64,000 nt of DNA from Streptomyces sp. MNU76 (GCF_020982545.1 NZ_JAJKLK010000015.1:1-64000), one strand, 5' to 3'. Numbered from the stretch's first letter, positions 34,042-43,307 are shown. Numbers and translations: made by a program. Notes: generated by a model not told the origin, from the letters alone.

Positions 34042-35025
34042 TTACTTGGGGGCGCTGCTCGGCTGCTCGTCGGCAGGGAGCGTCAGCCTCGGGCGTCGGG
34101 TGCCGGTCAGGCCGCAGGTGGCCAGGTGCTCGCGCGTGCTGACGGCGATGGGCAGCGGTACCTCGGGTGTGCAGGGGTAGAGGTCTTGTTCGACGATGAC
34201 GAACAGCTCGGCGTCGAGTGTGGTGAGTGCGGTGACGATGTCGGCGGGGTTGGGGACACCGGCGGGCGGGGAGACGCAGACGCCGCGTTTGACGGCCTCG
34301 CCGAAGGAGAGGTCTTCGGCGGCGACCTGGGCCAGGACGGCGGGGTCCATCTGTTTGATGTGGACGTAGCCGACGCGTTCGCCGAAGCGGCGGATGAGGT
34401 CGAAGTTGTCGCCGCCGCCGTAGGCGACGTGGCCGGTGTCCAGGCAGAGGTTGGTGTAGCGGGGGTCGGACTCGTTCAGCAGCCGTTCGATCTCGGGCTG
34501 GGTCTGGATGTGGCTGTCGGCGTGTGGATGGATGACGAGGCGTACGTCGTACTCGTCGAGCAGCAGCTTGCCGAGCCGGTCGGTGGCCCTGCCGAAGCCC
34601 GCCCACTGTTCGGCGGTCAGCTCGGGCGACTCGGTGAACGCGCCCGTCTTCTCGTCCCGGTACATGGGCGGGATGAAGACGAGGTGGTGGGCGTCGGCGG
34701 CTGCGGTAAGGCCGGCGATCTGCCGGACGTGGGCGAGCATGTCGTCCCAGGCGTCGGGGCGGTGCAGCGCACCGAAGACGGTGCCGCCGGAGACCTGCAG
34801 GCCGCGGGTGTCGAGTTCGTCCTTGAGGCGCTGCGGGTCGGTGGGGAGGTAGCCGTAGGGGCCGAGCTCCAGCCACTCGTAGCCGGCCTGGGCGAGTTCG
34901 TCGAGGAAGCGGGTGTACGGCACCTGGTGCTCGTCCTCGGGGAACCAGACGCCCCACGAGTCGGGGGCCGAGCCCAGGCAGAGGTTGCCCGCAGTGGTGC
35001 GGAAGGGGGGTGGCGCCGTTGCCAT
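34042..35025 (-). CDS. iolE: Inosose dehydratase
   Basis: 327 residues of the IolE TIM barrel. Marks include CLGSAPDSWGVWFPEDEHQV, GTVFGALHRPDAWDDML and, at the metal site, LVIHPHADSHIQTQPEIERL and CLDTGHVAYGGGDNFDLIRR. It removes water from 2-keto-myo-inositol to give the trihydroxycyclohexanedione. Start ATG 35025 has an AAGGACAC ribosome site. It is last of the block running from iolC and is followed by an intergenic region with two operators. Confidence 0.9.
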   Translation of the reverse strand: MATAPPPFRTTAGNLCLGSAPDSWGVWFPEDEHQVPYTRFLDELAQAGYEWLELGPYGYLPTDPQRLKDELDTRGLQVSGGTVFGALHRPDAWDDMLAHVRQIAGLTAAADAHHLVFIPPMYRDEKTGAFTESPELTAEQWAGFGRATDRLGKLLLDEYDVRLVIHPHADSHIQTQPEIERLLNESDPRYTNLCLDTGHVAYGGGDNFDLIRRFGERVGYVHIKQMDPAVLAQVAAEDLSFGEAVKRGVCVSPPAGVPNPADIVTALTTLDAELFVIVEQDLYPCTPEVPLPIAVSTREHLATCGLTGTRRPRLTLPADEQPSSAPK

Positions 35026-35055
35026 GGTGTGTCCTTCGGAGAGCGGCACGGAAAC

Positions 35056-36558
35056 TCAGCTGGAGGTGGGGAAGTTGAAGCCCGCGCTGACCTGCTGCTT
35101 GGGCTGGGGCCAGCGAGTGGTGACGACCTTGGGGCGGGTGTAGAAGCGGATGCCTTCGGGGCCGTGGATGGGGGAGTCGCCGATGAGGGAGTCCTTCCAA
35201 CCGCCGAAGGAGTAGTAGGACATCGGCACGGGCACCGGCACGTTGATGCCGATCATGCCGACCTTGATGCGCCGCTGGAAGCGGCGGGCGGCTTCACCGG
35301 AGGCGGTGAACAGGGCGGTGCCGTTGCCGTAGGGGTTGGCGTTGATGACGTTGATCGCCTCGTCCAGGGTCTCGACTCGGAGGATCGCCAGCACCGGGCC
35401 GAAGAGTTCCTCCTTGTACGCCGCCATCCCGGTGGTGACGTGGTCCAGGAGGGAGGGGCCGGTGAAGAAGCCCTGGGCGTAGGCGGGGTCGTCGAGCTTG
35501 AGACCGCGGCCGTCGACGACGACGGTGGCGCCCTGCGTGGCGGCGGCGCCGACCGCGCTCTCGACGCGCTCCTGGGCGGCCTTGGTGACCAGCGGCCCCA
35601 TCTCGGTGCCGGGCTGGTCACCGGGGCCGACCTTCACCTCGCGGGCCTTGCGCTCCAGCACCTGCACGAGTCCGTCGGCGGCGTCGCCGACGGCGACGGC
35701 GACGGCGACGGCCATGCAGCGCTCGCCGGCGGAGCCGTAGGCGCCAGCGGTGATGTGGTTGGCGGCGAATTCGAGGTCGGCGTCGGGCAGGACGACGGCG
35801 TGGTTCTTGGCGCCGCCGAGGGCCTGGACGCGCTTGCCGTGCGCGGTGGCCTGTTCGTGCACGTACTTGGCGATCGGAGTCGACCCGACGAAGGAGACGG
35901 CCTCGATGCCGGGGTGGGTGAGGATCGCGTCGACCGCGTCCTTGCCACCGTGCACCACGTTGAAGACACCGTCGGGCAGGCCGGCCTTCTTGTACAGCTC
36001 GGCGACGAAGTTCGCGGCCGACGGGTCGCGCTCACTCGGCTTCAGGATGAAGGTGTTGCCGGTGGCGATGGCCATGGGGTGCATCCACAGCGGCACCATC
36101 GCGGGGAAGTTGAACGGGGTGATGCCGGCGACGACGCCGAGGGGCTGGCGGAAGTTGTGCACATCCACGCCACGCGAGACCTGGTCGGAGAATGAGCCCT
36201 TGAGGATGTCGCCGAGGCCGCAGGCGAACTCGACGACCTCGCGGCCCCGGGTGATCTCGCCGCGGGCGTCGTCGACGGTCTTGCCGTGCTCGGCGGAGAT
36301 GATCCGGCCCAGCTCCTCCTCGTGCCCGAGGAGCAGCTGGCGGAAGGCGAACATCACCTGCGTGCGCTGGGTGAGCGACGATTCCGACCAGGTCTCGAAG
36401 GCGGCAGAGGCAGCCTGGACGGCGGCGTCCACGTCGGCCGCGCCGCCGAGGACGACCTGGGCCTGCTCGGCGCCGGTGGCCGGATTGAAGACCGGCTGGG
36501 TGGCGGTGGCGGTGCCCTGGACGGGAGCGCCGTTGATCCAGTGCTGGATGGTGGTCAC
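35056..36558 (-). CDS. iolA: Methylmalonate-semialdehyde dehydrogenase (CoA-acylating)
   Basis: 500 residues of the MmsA branch of aldehyde dehydrogenases. The catalytic Cys is in GSAGERCMAVAVAVAVGDAA (about 290), with GITPFNFPAMVPLWMHPMAI and FVGSTPIAKYV as NAD- and CoA-site marks. It converts malonate semialdehyde to acetyl-CoA in the last step of inositol breakdown. The VAVAVAV run is encoded by a short GCC-GTC repeat. Start GTG 36558 follows an AAAGGAAA ribosome site. It is between iolD and iolE in one transcript. Confidence 0.9.
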   Translation of the reverse strand: MTTIQHWINGAPVQGTATATQPVFNPATGAEQAQVVLGGAADVDAAVQAASAAFETWSESSLTQRTQVMFAFRQLLLGHEEELGRIISAEHGKTVDDARGEITRGREVVEFACGLGDILKGSFSDQVSRGVDVHNFRQPLGVVAGITPFNFPAMVPLWMHPMAIATGNTFILKPSERDPSAANFVAELYKKAGLPDGVFNVVHGGKDAVDAILTHPGIEAVSFVGSTPIAKYVHEQATAHGKRVQALGGAKNHAVVLPDADLEFAANHITAGAYGSAGERCMAVAVAVAVGDAADGLVQVLERKAREVKVGPGDQPGTEMGPLVTKAAQERVESAVGAAATQGATVVVDGRGLKLDDPAYAQGFFTGPSLLDHVTTGMAAYKEELFGPVLAILRVETLDEAINVINANPYGNGTALFTASGEAARRFQRRIKVGMIGINVPVPVPMSYYSFGGWKDSLIGDSPIHGPEGIRFYTRPKVVTTRWPQPKQQVSAGFNFPTSS

Positions 36559-36587
36559 GGTGCGGGTTTCCTTTGCGGGTACGGGAG

Positions 36588-38471
36588 TTACAGGTAGTGC
36601 CGCTGGGCGCGCTTGTTCGCGGAGTACGTCTCGTGTGCGGTGCGGGTGCTCTCCAGGGCGGAGACTTCGCTGACCGGGACGTCCCACCAGCCGTGGCCGG
36701 GCGGGTTGGGGCCGTAGAGATCAGTCTCGACGTGCACGACGGTGGTGCGGGTGGCGGCCCTGGCCTTCTCCATCGCCGCCCGGAACTCCTCCACCGACGT
36801 TGCGTGCAGGACGTCCGCGCCGAGGGAGGAGGCGTTGGCGGCGAGGTCGACCGGGAGGACGTCGCCGTCGAGGAGGCCCGAATCGCCGTCGCGGAACCGG
36901 TACTTGGTGCCGAAGCGCTGGCTGCCGAGTGACTCCGACAGCGAACCGATCGACGCGAAGCCGTGGTTCTGGACAAGCACGATGATGACCTTCAGTCCCT
37001 CGGAGACCATGGTGACGATCTCCTGGGCCATCATCAGATACGAGCCGTCGCCGACCAGCACGACGACCTCGCGGGTCGGGTCGGCCATCTTGGCACCGGC
37101 ACCGGCGGCGACCTCATATCCCATGCAGGAATAGGCGTATTCGACGTGGTAGGCCTTCGGGTCTCTGGCGCGCCACAGCTGCTGCAGGTCGCCGGGCATG
37201 GAGCCGGCCGCGTTGATGACCACGTCACGGTCGCCGAGGACCTCGTTCAGGGCGCCGAGGATCTGCGTCTGGGCGGGTAGATCGCCGGTGTTCCGCTCGG
37301 GAGCAAAGCACTCGTCCTCGATCTGCCGCGTCCGGGCGATCAGCTGGCGGATGTGACGGCGGTAGGTCTCCTCGACCTCCCAGCCGTCCAGCGCTCCGGC
37401 GAGGGCCTGGATGCCGAGCCGGGCGTCGGCGACCATCGGCTCCGCCGAGTGTTTGACGGCGTCCAGGCGGGCCACGTTGAGGTTGACGAAGGTGACGTCC
37501 GGATTGCCGAAGACGGTGTGGCTGGCGGTGGTGAAGTCGGAGTAGCGGGAGCCGATGCCGAGCACCACGTCCGCCTCGCGGGCGAGTTCGTTGGCGGCAT
37601 ACGAGCCGGTGGAGCCGATGCCGCCGGCGGAGTAGGGGTGGTCCCAGGGGACGGCGCCCTTGCCGGCGTGGGTGTCGGCGACCGGGATCCCGGTGGCTTC
37701 GGCGAACGCGCGCAGCACGGTCTCGGCGCCGGAGTACACGGCCCCGCCGCCCGCCACGATCAGCGGCTTGCGGGCATTGCGCAGCAGACGGGCGGCCCGC
37801 TCGACGGCGGCCGCCTCCGGCACCGGGCGTCCCACGTGCCACACCCGCCGCCGGAAGAACGACACCGGCCAGTCGTACGCCTCGGCCTGCACGTCCTGCG
37901 GCAACGCGAGGGTGACGGCACCTGTTTCGACCGGGTCGGTCAGCACCCGCATGGCCGCAAGGGCGGCCGGGATGAGCTGCTCGGGCCGCGAGATGCGGTC
38001 GAAGTACTTGGATACGGCGCGGAAGGCGTCGTTGACGGTGACGTCCCCGGCGCGGGTGTCCTCCAGCTGTTGCAGCACCGGGTCGGCGGCGCGGGTGGCG
38101 AACATGTCAGAGGGCAGCAGCAGGACCGGCAGCCGGTTCGTGGTGGCCAGCGCCGCGCCGGTGATCATGTTGGTGGAGCCGGGGCCGGTGGAGGCGGTGC
38201 AGGCGAAGGTGGCCAGCCGGTCGCGCATCTTGGCGTAGGCCACTGAGGCGTGGACCATGCCCTGCTCGTTGCGGGCGAGGTAGTAGGGCAGGTCGGCCTC
38301 GCCGGTCGTGGCCGCTTGCAGCAGCGCCTGGCCGATGCCGGCCACGTTGCCGTGCCCGAAGATGCCCCACACCCCGGGGATGAGGCGCTGCTCCTGGCCG
38401 TCGCGCTCGCTGTACTGGTTCGCCAGGAAACGCACCAGGGCCTGAGCGGTGGTCAGTCTGATCTTGTTCAT
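36588..38471 (-). CDS. iolD: 3D-(3,5/4)-trihydroxycyclohexane-1,2-dione hydrolase
   Basis: 627 residues of the thiamine diphosphate family. The N-terminal Glu of the cofactor site is in YYLARNEQGMVHASVAYAKM (about 67). The ThDP motif is VVVLVGDGSYLMMAQEIVTM with the Asn in VQNHGFASIG, 28-30 residues on. It opens the ring to 5-deoxyglucuronate. Its start shares one base with the iolB stop (TGATG). The length and domain order are as usual for IolD. Confidence 0.92.
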   Translation of the reverse strand: MNKIRLTTAQALVRFLANQYSERDGQEQRLIPGVWGIFGHGNVAGIGQALLQAATTGEADLPYYLARNEQGMVHASVAYAKMRDRLATFACTASTGPGSTNMITGAALATTNRLPVLLLPSDMFATRAADPVLQQLEDTRAGDVTVNDAFRAVSKYFDRISRPEQLIPAALAAMRVLTDPVETGAVTLALPQDVQAEAYDWPVSFFRRRVWHVGRPVPEAAAVERAARLLRNARKPLIVAGGGAVYSGAETVLRAFAEATGIPVADTHAGKGAVPWDHPYSAGGIGSTGSYAANELAREADVVLGIGSRYSDFTTASHTVFGNPDVTFVNLNVARLDAVKHSAEPMVADARLGIQALAGALDGWEVEETYRRHIRQLIARTRQIEDECFAPERNTGDLPAQTQILGALNEVLGDRDVVINAAGSMPGDLQQLWRARDPKAYHVEYAYSCMGYEVAAGAGAKMADPTREVVVLVGDGSYLMMAQEIVTMVSEGLKVIIVLVQNHGFASIGSLSESLGSQRFGTKYRFRDGDSGLLDGDVLPVDLAANASSLGADVLHATSVEEFRAAMEKARAATRTTVVHVETDLYGPNPPGHGWWDVPVSEVSALESTRTAHETYSANKRAQRHYL

Positions 38472-39343
38472 CAGTGGTTCTCCTCGGCCGCGAACGGCAG
38501 CCGGTCATCGATGTCCTGGGCGTCCCAGGTCGAACGCACCCAGCCATGGGCGGGGTCGTCGCAGATCAGCCAGGCACGGTCTGGGCCGGGGCCGGCCATG
38601 ACGTTGAGGTAGTACAGGTCGTAGCCGGGCGCGGCGATGGACGGCCCGTGCCAGCCGTGCGGGATCAGCACCGTGTCCCCGGAACGCACCTCGGCCAGCA
38701 CGTCGATCGGCCGCTCGGCGGTCCCGTACACCCGCTGGTAGCCGAAGCCGTTCTCGCCGCCGGAGACCTCGAAGTAATAGATCTCCTCCAGCTCCGACTC
38801 CTGGCCGGGCCGGGCCTGGTCGTGCTTGTGCGGCGGATACGACGACCAGTTGCCGCCGGGTGTGAGGACCTCGCAGACCAGCAGCTGCTCGGCCTCGAAG
38901 GTGCCCGGCAGGCAGTAGTTGTTCACCTGCCTTGAGCAGGCCCCGGCACCGCGCAGCTCCACGGGCACGTTCTCCTTGGACCCGTACCGGGCGGAGAGTG
39001 AGCTCCGCCCGGTACGGGCGCTGGGCAGTGCAAACCGGCCGCCGGCCGCACTGCTGATCAGGGCCTCCGACTCGCGGGGGAGGTAGGCGAAGTCGGTGAC
39101 CGAGGCGAACACGCCTGTCCGACCGGTGAGTTCGAAGACGCTGCCGTCCGCGGTGACGGTGCAGGAGCCTGTCAGCGGCAGGACCAGGAACTCGGAGTCG
39201 CCGGTGGATACGGCGTGTGCCTCGCCCGGCTTGAGGGTCAGGATCCTCAGGCCGGAGTATCCCCAGCCCGCCGACTCCGGCGTGACCAGGAGGTCATAGG
39301 GGCCATCGGAAGAAGTCCCCGTCGGCAGGTGGTACTTACTCAC
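38471..39343 (-). CDS. iolB: 5-deoxyglucuronate isomerase
   Basis: 290 residues of the IolB double cupin. Metal ligands are seen in WSSYPPHKHDQARPGQESEL (about 165-184), with the Glu in ELEEIYYFEVS and the distal His in VLIPHGWHGPSIAAPG. It converts 5-deoxyglucuronate to 2-deoxy-5-keto-gluconate. It overlaps the aldolase gene upstream by ATGA and iolD downstream by one base. A perfect 16-base hairpin lies inside the gene at 38981-39018. Confidence 0.92.
   Translation of the reverse strand: MSKYHLPTGTSSDGPYDLLVTPESAGWGYSGLRILTLKPGEAHAVSTGDSEFLVLPLTGSCTVTADGSVFELTGRTGVFASVTDFAYLPRESEALISSAAGGRFALPSARTGRSSLSARYGSKENVPVELRGAGACSRQVNNYCLPGTFEAEQLLVCEVLTPGGNWSSYPPHKHDQARPGQESELEEIYYFEVSGGENGFGYQRVYGTAERPIDVLAEVRSGDTVLIPHGWHGPSIAAPGYDLYYLNVMAGPGPDRAWLICDDPAHGWVRSTWDAQDIDDRLPFAAEENH
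38981..39018. repeat. Perfect 16-base inverted repeat inside iolB
   Basis: CCCGTACCGGGCGGAG (38981-38996) pairs perfectly with CTCCGCCCGGTACGGG (39003-39018) around a 6-base loop. It codes for residues near TGRSSLSARYGS. Such a stem inside a coding region is strong enough to slow ribosomes or polymerase. Its role is unknown. Confidence 0.85.
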
Positions 39344-40212
39344 AGCAGGCTCACCGCCTTGTCCACCGCACCGGCGACGTCACCGTTCGAGGGGTAGAGC
39401 AGAGACCGGCCCACGACGAGCCCTTGCGCGGTCGGCTGCTGCAACGCCTTGCCCCATGAGGCGAAGGCCGCGTCCGCGTCCTTGACCTCGCCGCCCAGCA
39501 GCAGCGCCGGGAGGGTGGAAGAGGCCAGCACCCGTCCCATGTCCTCCACCACCGGAAGCTTGAGCCAGGTGTAGGCGGTACGCCGGCCGAGCCCCGAGGC
39601 GATGGTGACGGACTTGACGACGGCATCGGTGGACAGATCGTTGCGGATCTTCCCGTCCTGCCAGGCGGACAGGAACGGCTCGACCATCGCGATGAGCTGA
39701 CGGTCATTCAGCTCATCGATCGCTCGGGCACTGTTCTCCAGGAGGGCCGGTGTGGCGGGGTCGCCCAGCGCGATGCGGGTGAGCATCTTGCCGCCGTCGA
39801 AGCCCATGGCGGCGATCGTGGCGGCGTCGTAGCCGGTGAACCGGTCATCGATCTCGAACACCGAACCGGCCAGGCCCGCCCGGTTCATGGAGCCGAAGAC
39901 GCTCTTACCGTCCAGCACGCCGAGCAGCAGCAGGTCCTCGAGGATGTCCGCGGTTCCCAGGACACCGGTCACGCCGGGCCGCTCCAGCGCGATGCACAGG
40001 CGCTCCAGCAGTTCGAACCGGTCCGCCATCGCATTCGGGTCCCCGCCGACGCCGTTGGCGCCGCGGGCAGGGTGGTCGGCGGCGATGATCATCGCCTTGC
40101 CGTGCTCGCCGAGCAGGGAGGGAGCCTTCACCCGGCGCGCAGCGGCGGCCGCGACGGCGCCGGGGTCGCTCACCCGGGCGTTCACGACCCGGCTCACATT
40201 CTCGGACAGCAC
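39340..40212 (-). CDS. Cgl0159-type (beta/alpha)8 aldolase-like protein
   Basis: 290 residues. The family is the Cgl0159-like TIM barrel, related to DeoC/LacD aldolases, with MIIAADHPARGANGVGGDPN (about 42), GTADILEDLLLLGVLDGKSV and a candidate Schiff-base Lys in TAYTWLKLPVVEDM (about 220). Inositol clusters of actinobacteria that lack iolJ carry it beside iolC, so it is likely the aldolase for 2-deoxy-5-keto-gluconate-6-phosphate. Start GTG 40212 follows AGAGGTG. It overlaps iolB by ATGA. The function is inferred from context. Confidence 0.8.
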   Translation of the reverse strand: MLSENVSRVVNARVSDPGAVAAAAARRVKAPSLLGEHGKAMIIAADHPARGANGVGGDPNAMADRFELLERLCIALERPGVTGVLGTADILEDLLLLGVLDGKSVFGSMNRAGLAGSVFEIDDRFTGYDAATIAAMGFDGGKMLTRIALGDPATPALLENSARAIDELNDRQLIAMVEPFLSAWQDGKIRNDLSTDAVVKSVTIASGLGRRTAYTWLKLPVVEDMGRVLASSTLPALLLGGEVKDADAAFASWGKALQQPTAQGLVVGRSLLYPSNGDVAGAVDKAVSLL

Positions 40213-40216
40213 GTCG

Positions 40217-41194
40217 TCACACCTCTTGCTGGGAGTCGTTGGTGGATGTTCCGGCCGCCTCGCCGAGCTTGGCGTCGACCTCGGCCTCGGTCGGCATCGC
40301 GTCGGAGCAGGAAAGTCGGCTCGCGACAATGGCGCCGGCGGCGTTGGCGAAGATCACGGTGCGGCGGGTGTCCCAGCCCGACAGCAGGCCGTGGCACAGC
40401 GCGCCGCCGAAGGCGTCTCCGGCGCCGAGCCCGTTGACGACCTCCACCGGAACCGGCGGGATCTCGGCGGTAGAACCGTCCCGGTCCATGGCCAGGACCC
40501 CCTTGGGGCCCTGCTTGACTATGGCCAGCTCCACTCCGGCGGCCAGTAGCGCCTTCGCCGCCGCATACGGCTCATGCTCGCCGGTGGCCACCTCGCACTC
40601 GTCAAGGTTGCCCACAGCAACCGTCGTGTGCCGCAGGGCCTGCGCGTAGAACCCGCGCGCCTGGTTCGGGTCGGCCCAAAACATCGGCCGCCAGTCCAGG
40701 TCGAAGACCGTCGTCCCCGCCTTGGCCCGGTGAGCGAGGGCGGCCAGCGTGGCCGAGCGGCTCGGCTCCTCGCTGAGCCCGGTACCTGTCACCCAGAGGA
40801 CCGCCGCGTCCCGTACTGCCCCCAGGTCCAGCTCACCAGCGGTGATGTCCAGGTCGGGGGCCTTTGGGAGCCGGTAGAAGTACAGCGGGAAGTCATCCGG
40901 TGGGAAGATCTCGCAGAAGGTCACCGGCGTCGGTGCGATGTCCGACGTACCGACGAACCGGCTGTCGACGCCGTAGCTCTCCAGTGCCTGCCGGACGAAG
41001 TCCCCGAACGGGTCCCTGCCCGTCTTTGTGATCACAGCCGAGGAGTGCCCGTACCGGGTCGCGGCCACCGCCACATTGGTCGGGCTACCCCCGAGATACT
41101 TGCCGAACGAGGTGACCTCCGCCAGCCCCACGCCGGTCTGAAGTGGATAGACATCCACTCCCACGCGGCCAATGGTCAGCACTTCGAACGGCAT
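40217..41194 (-). CDS. iolC: 5-dehydro-2-deoxygluconokinase
   Basis: A 325-residue PfkB-family sugar kinase. It has the N-terminal signature (FGKYLGGSPTNVAVAATRYG, about 31-50), the ATP/anion-hole signature NGLGAGDAFGGALCHGLLSG with catalytic Asp (about 270), and IVKQGPKGVLAM. It phosphorylates 2-deoxy-5-keto-gluconate. ATG 41194 follows GAAGGGAAATC. Four bases separate its stop from the aldolase start. It is first of the catabolic block, 116 bases downstream of the transporter ATPase stop. Confidence 0.9.
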   Translation of the reverse strand: MPFEVLTIGRVGVDVYPLQTGVGLAEVTSFGKYLGGSPTNVAVAATRYGHSSAVITKTGRDPFGDFVRQALESYGVDSRFVGTSDIAPTPVTFCEIFPPDDFPLYFYRLPKAPDLDITAGELDLGAVRDAAVLWVTGTGLSEEPSRSATLAALAHRAKAGTTVFDLDWRPMFWADPNQARGFYAQALRHTTVAVGNLDECEVATGEHEPYAAAKALLAAGVELAIVKQGPKGVLAMDRDGSTAEIPPVPVEVVNGLGAGDAFGGALCHGLLSGWDTRRTVIFANAAGAIVASRLSCSDAMPTEAEVDAKLGEAAGTSTNDSQQEV

Positions 41195-41310
41195 AGCACT
41201 GATTTCCCTTCGCTCCGGAGACTCCGGGGGTGGAGAGGTGGACTTGGCGTCTGAGTTGGTTGCGCCCGTCGGTGGCGGAGACGTGTGGGCGGGGCCGGCC
41301 GCCACGGATA

Positions 41311-42222
41311 TCAGGAGGCGGCTTCCTCGGTGACTGCTACGGGTGCGGTGAGGTCGGCCTCTTCGGGGAGTTCCTCGACGTCGACGTCGAGGACCTGGGA
41401 CAACTCGTGCTTGAGTGCGGCGAGTTCGGCGCCGCCGGCCATGTGGTTGGTCAGCTCCTCGAGCGTGATCTGGCTGCGCTCGGCGGAGAGTTCCATGGTG
41501 CCCAGGCGCAGCACGCTGAAGTGGTCGCCCACCATGTAGGCGTGGTGCGGGTTGTGGGTGATGAAGATGACGCCCAGGCCGCGGTCGCGGGCGGCGGCGA
41601 CGTACTTCAGCACGACGCCGGACTGCTTGACTCCGAGGGCGGCGGTGGGCTCGTCCAGGATCAGCACGCGGGCGCCGAAGTAGACGGCGCGGGCGATCGC
41701 CACGCACTGGCGCTGGCCGCCCGACAGGGTGCCGATGGGCTGCTCCAGGTTGTCCAGGATGATGCCCATGTTGCGCAGCTCTTCGTCCGCGGTCTTCTTC
41801 ATCTTCTCGATGTCGAGGCGGCGCACGGGCCAGGGGCCCTTGGTCATCTCGGAGCCGAGGAAGAAGTTGCGCCACACCGGCATCAGCGGGACCGTCGCCA
41901 GGTCCTGGTAGACGGTGGCGATGCCCTTGTCGAGCGCGTCGCGCGGGGTGGAGAAGCGCACCGGGGTGTTGTCGACGAGGAACTCGCCCTCGGTGTGCTG
42001 GTGCAGCCCGGAGATGATCTTGATGAGGGTGGACTTGCCGGCGCCGTTGTCGCCGAGCACGCAGGTGACCTGGCCGGGATGCACCGTCAGGCTCACGCCG
42101 TGCAGGGCACGGATGTTGCCGTACGCCTTGCCCGCGTTGCGCAGTTCGACGACCGGGGAGTTCTTCTCGGGGGCCCTGTCCGCGAGGACAGCGCCGTGGG
42201 TGCCGGTTTCGTTGGTTGTCAT
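41311..42222 (-). CDS. Inositol ABC transporter, ATP-binding protein (single domain)
   Basis: 303 residues, one nucleotide-binding domain: Walker A VLGDNGAGKSTLIK (about 55), signature LSGGQRQCVAIARAV (about 155), Walker B VLILDEPTAALG and His in ITHNPHHAYM. RbsA-type CUT2 ATPases usually have two fused domains of about 500 residues; this one resembles the single-domain FrcA form. It carries an acidic C-terminal tail (DVDVEELPEEADLTAPV). It acts with the permease and binding protein next to it. Confidence 0.88.
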   Translation of the reverse strand: MTTNETGTHGAVLADRAPEKNSPVVELRNAGKAYGNIRALHGVSLTVHPGQVTCVLGDNGAGKSTLIKIISGLHQHTEGEFLVDNTPVRFSTPRDALDKGIATVYQDLATVPLMPVWRNFFLGSEMTKGPWPVRRLDIEKMKKTADEELRNMGIILDNLEQPIGTLSGGQRQCVAIARAVYFGARVLILDEPTAALGVKQSGVVLKYVAAARDRGLGVIFITHNPHHAYMVGDHFSVLRLGTMELSAERSQITLEELTNHMAGGAELAALKHELSQVLDVDVEELPEEADLTAPVAVTEEAAS

Positions 42223-42227
42223 TCGGG

Positions 42228-43307
42228 TCACCTCCGGGTCGCTGTGCGCTGGACCCACAGATTGATCAGGACAGCGCCAAGGAGCATCACGCCGAGGAAG
42301 GCCTTGAACCAGTCGGGGTTCCAGCCGGCGTAGACGATGCCCTGCTGCACCATGCCGAACATGAACGCGCCGAAGACCGGGCCGATTGCGGAACCAGAGC
42401 CGCCGGTCAGCAGGCAGCCGCCGATCACCGCGCCGGAGATGTAGATCAGCTCGATGCCGACGCCCTCGCCGGACTGCACGGTGTTGAACGAGAACAGTTG
42501 GTGCATGCCGACGAACCAGGCGCCGACGCCGACCAACATGAACAGCGAGATCTTCGTGAAGGCGACCGGGACGCCGACCGCGCGGGCCGACTCCTTGTTG
42601 CCGCCGACCGCGAAGATCCAGTTGCCGTACTTGGTGCGCAGCAGCACCCAGGTGGCGGTCGCCGCGAACAGCAGCCACCAGAAGACGGTGATCTTCACCT
42701 GGACGCCGCCGATGTCGAAGCTGGAGGCGAAGACCTTCCTGGCCCGGTCGAAGCCGTCCATGTTGCTGATGTCGTCGGTGGCGACGTTGCCGGTGACCAG
42801 CTTGGTCACCGCGAGGTTGACCCCTTGCAGGCTCAGAAAGCTGCCCAGGGTGACCAGGAAGCTCGGCAGTCCGGTCTTGACGAGCATCCAGCCGTTGAAG
42901 AAGCCGATCGCCAGCGACACGATCAGGGCGGCGATGACGCCGGCCCAGACGTTCATGCTCAGCTGGTAGGCGGTCATGCTCGCGGTCAGCGCCGAAGTGA
43001 TCACTCCGACGCCGGCCGACAGGTCGAACTCGCCGCCGATCATCAGCAGTGCCACCGGGACGGTCACGATGCCCAGGGTGGAGGACTGGTAGAGGATGTT
43101 CGCCATCGAGCTGGCGTCGCGCACCGGCGGCGCCGCGATCAGGAAGAACACGTAGACGGCCACGGCACCGAGGAAGACGCCCACGTCGGGGCGGGCCAAC
43201 AGCCTTACGATCATGGACCGTTCGGCGGTGCGCCCGTCGGTGTCCTTGGGGCCGGGGGCCGACGGTGTGGTCACCGCCGGCTCGGCGTACTGGGTCATGC
43301 TCGTCAC
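42228..43307 (-). CDS. Inositol ABC transporter, permease (CUT2)
   Basis: 359 residues with about nine to ten transmembrane helices of the RbsC/BPD_transp_2 type, including VALLMIGGEFDLSAGVGVIT, FNGWMLVKTGLPSFLVTLGS and GGNKESARAVGVPVAFTKI. It is the channel for inositol. GTG 43307 overlaps the binding-protein stop (GTGA); ATG 43298 is also in frame. Confidence 0.9.
   Translation of the reverse strand: MTSMTQYAEPAVTTPSAPGPKDTDGRTAERSMIVRLLARPDVGVFLGAVAVYVFFLIAAPPVRDASSMANILYQSSTLGIVTVPVALLMIGGEFDLSAGVGVITSALTASMTAYQLSMNVWAGVIAALIVSLAIGFFNGWMLVKTGLPSFLVTLGSFLSLQGVNLAVTKLVTGNVATDDISNMDGFDRARKVFASSFDIGGVQVKITVFWWLLFAATATWVLLRTKYGNWIFAVGGNKESARAVGVPVAFTKISLFMLVGVGAWFVGMHQLFSFNTVQSGEGVGIELIYISGAVIGGCLLTGGSGSAIGPVFGAFMFGMVQQGIVYAGWNPDWFKAFLGVMLLGAVLINLWVQRTATRR

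Noticed and set aside
35690..35716. Short GGCGAC-type repeat in iolA as a possible slippage site
   Set aside because: The unit is six bases, so changes keep the frame and only alter the length of the VAVAVAV run.
33868..36195. 775-codon Gly/Val/Asp-rich frame on the plus strand
   Set aside because: It mirrors iolE and iolA on the other strand; the composition is typical of antisense GC-rich reading.
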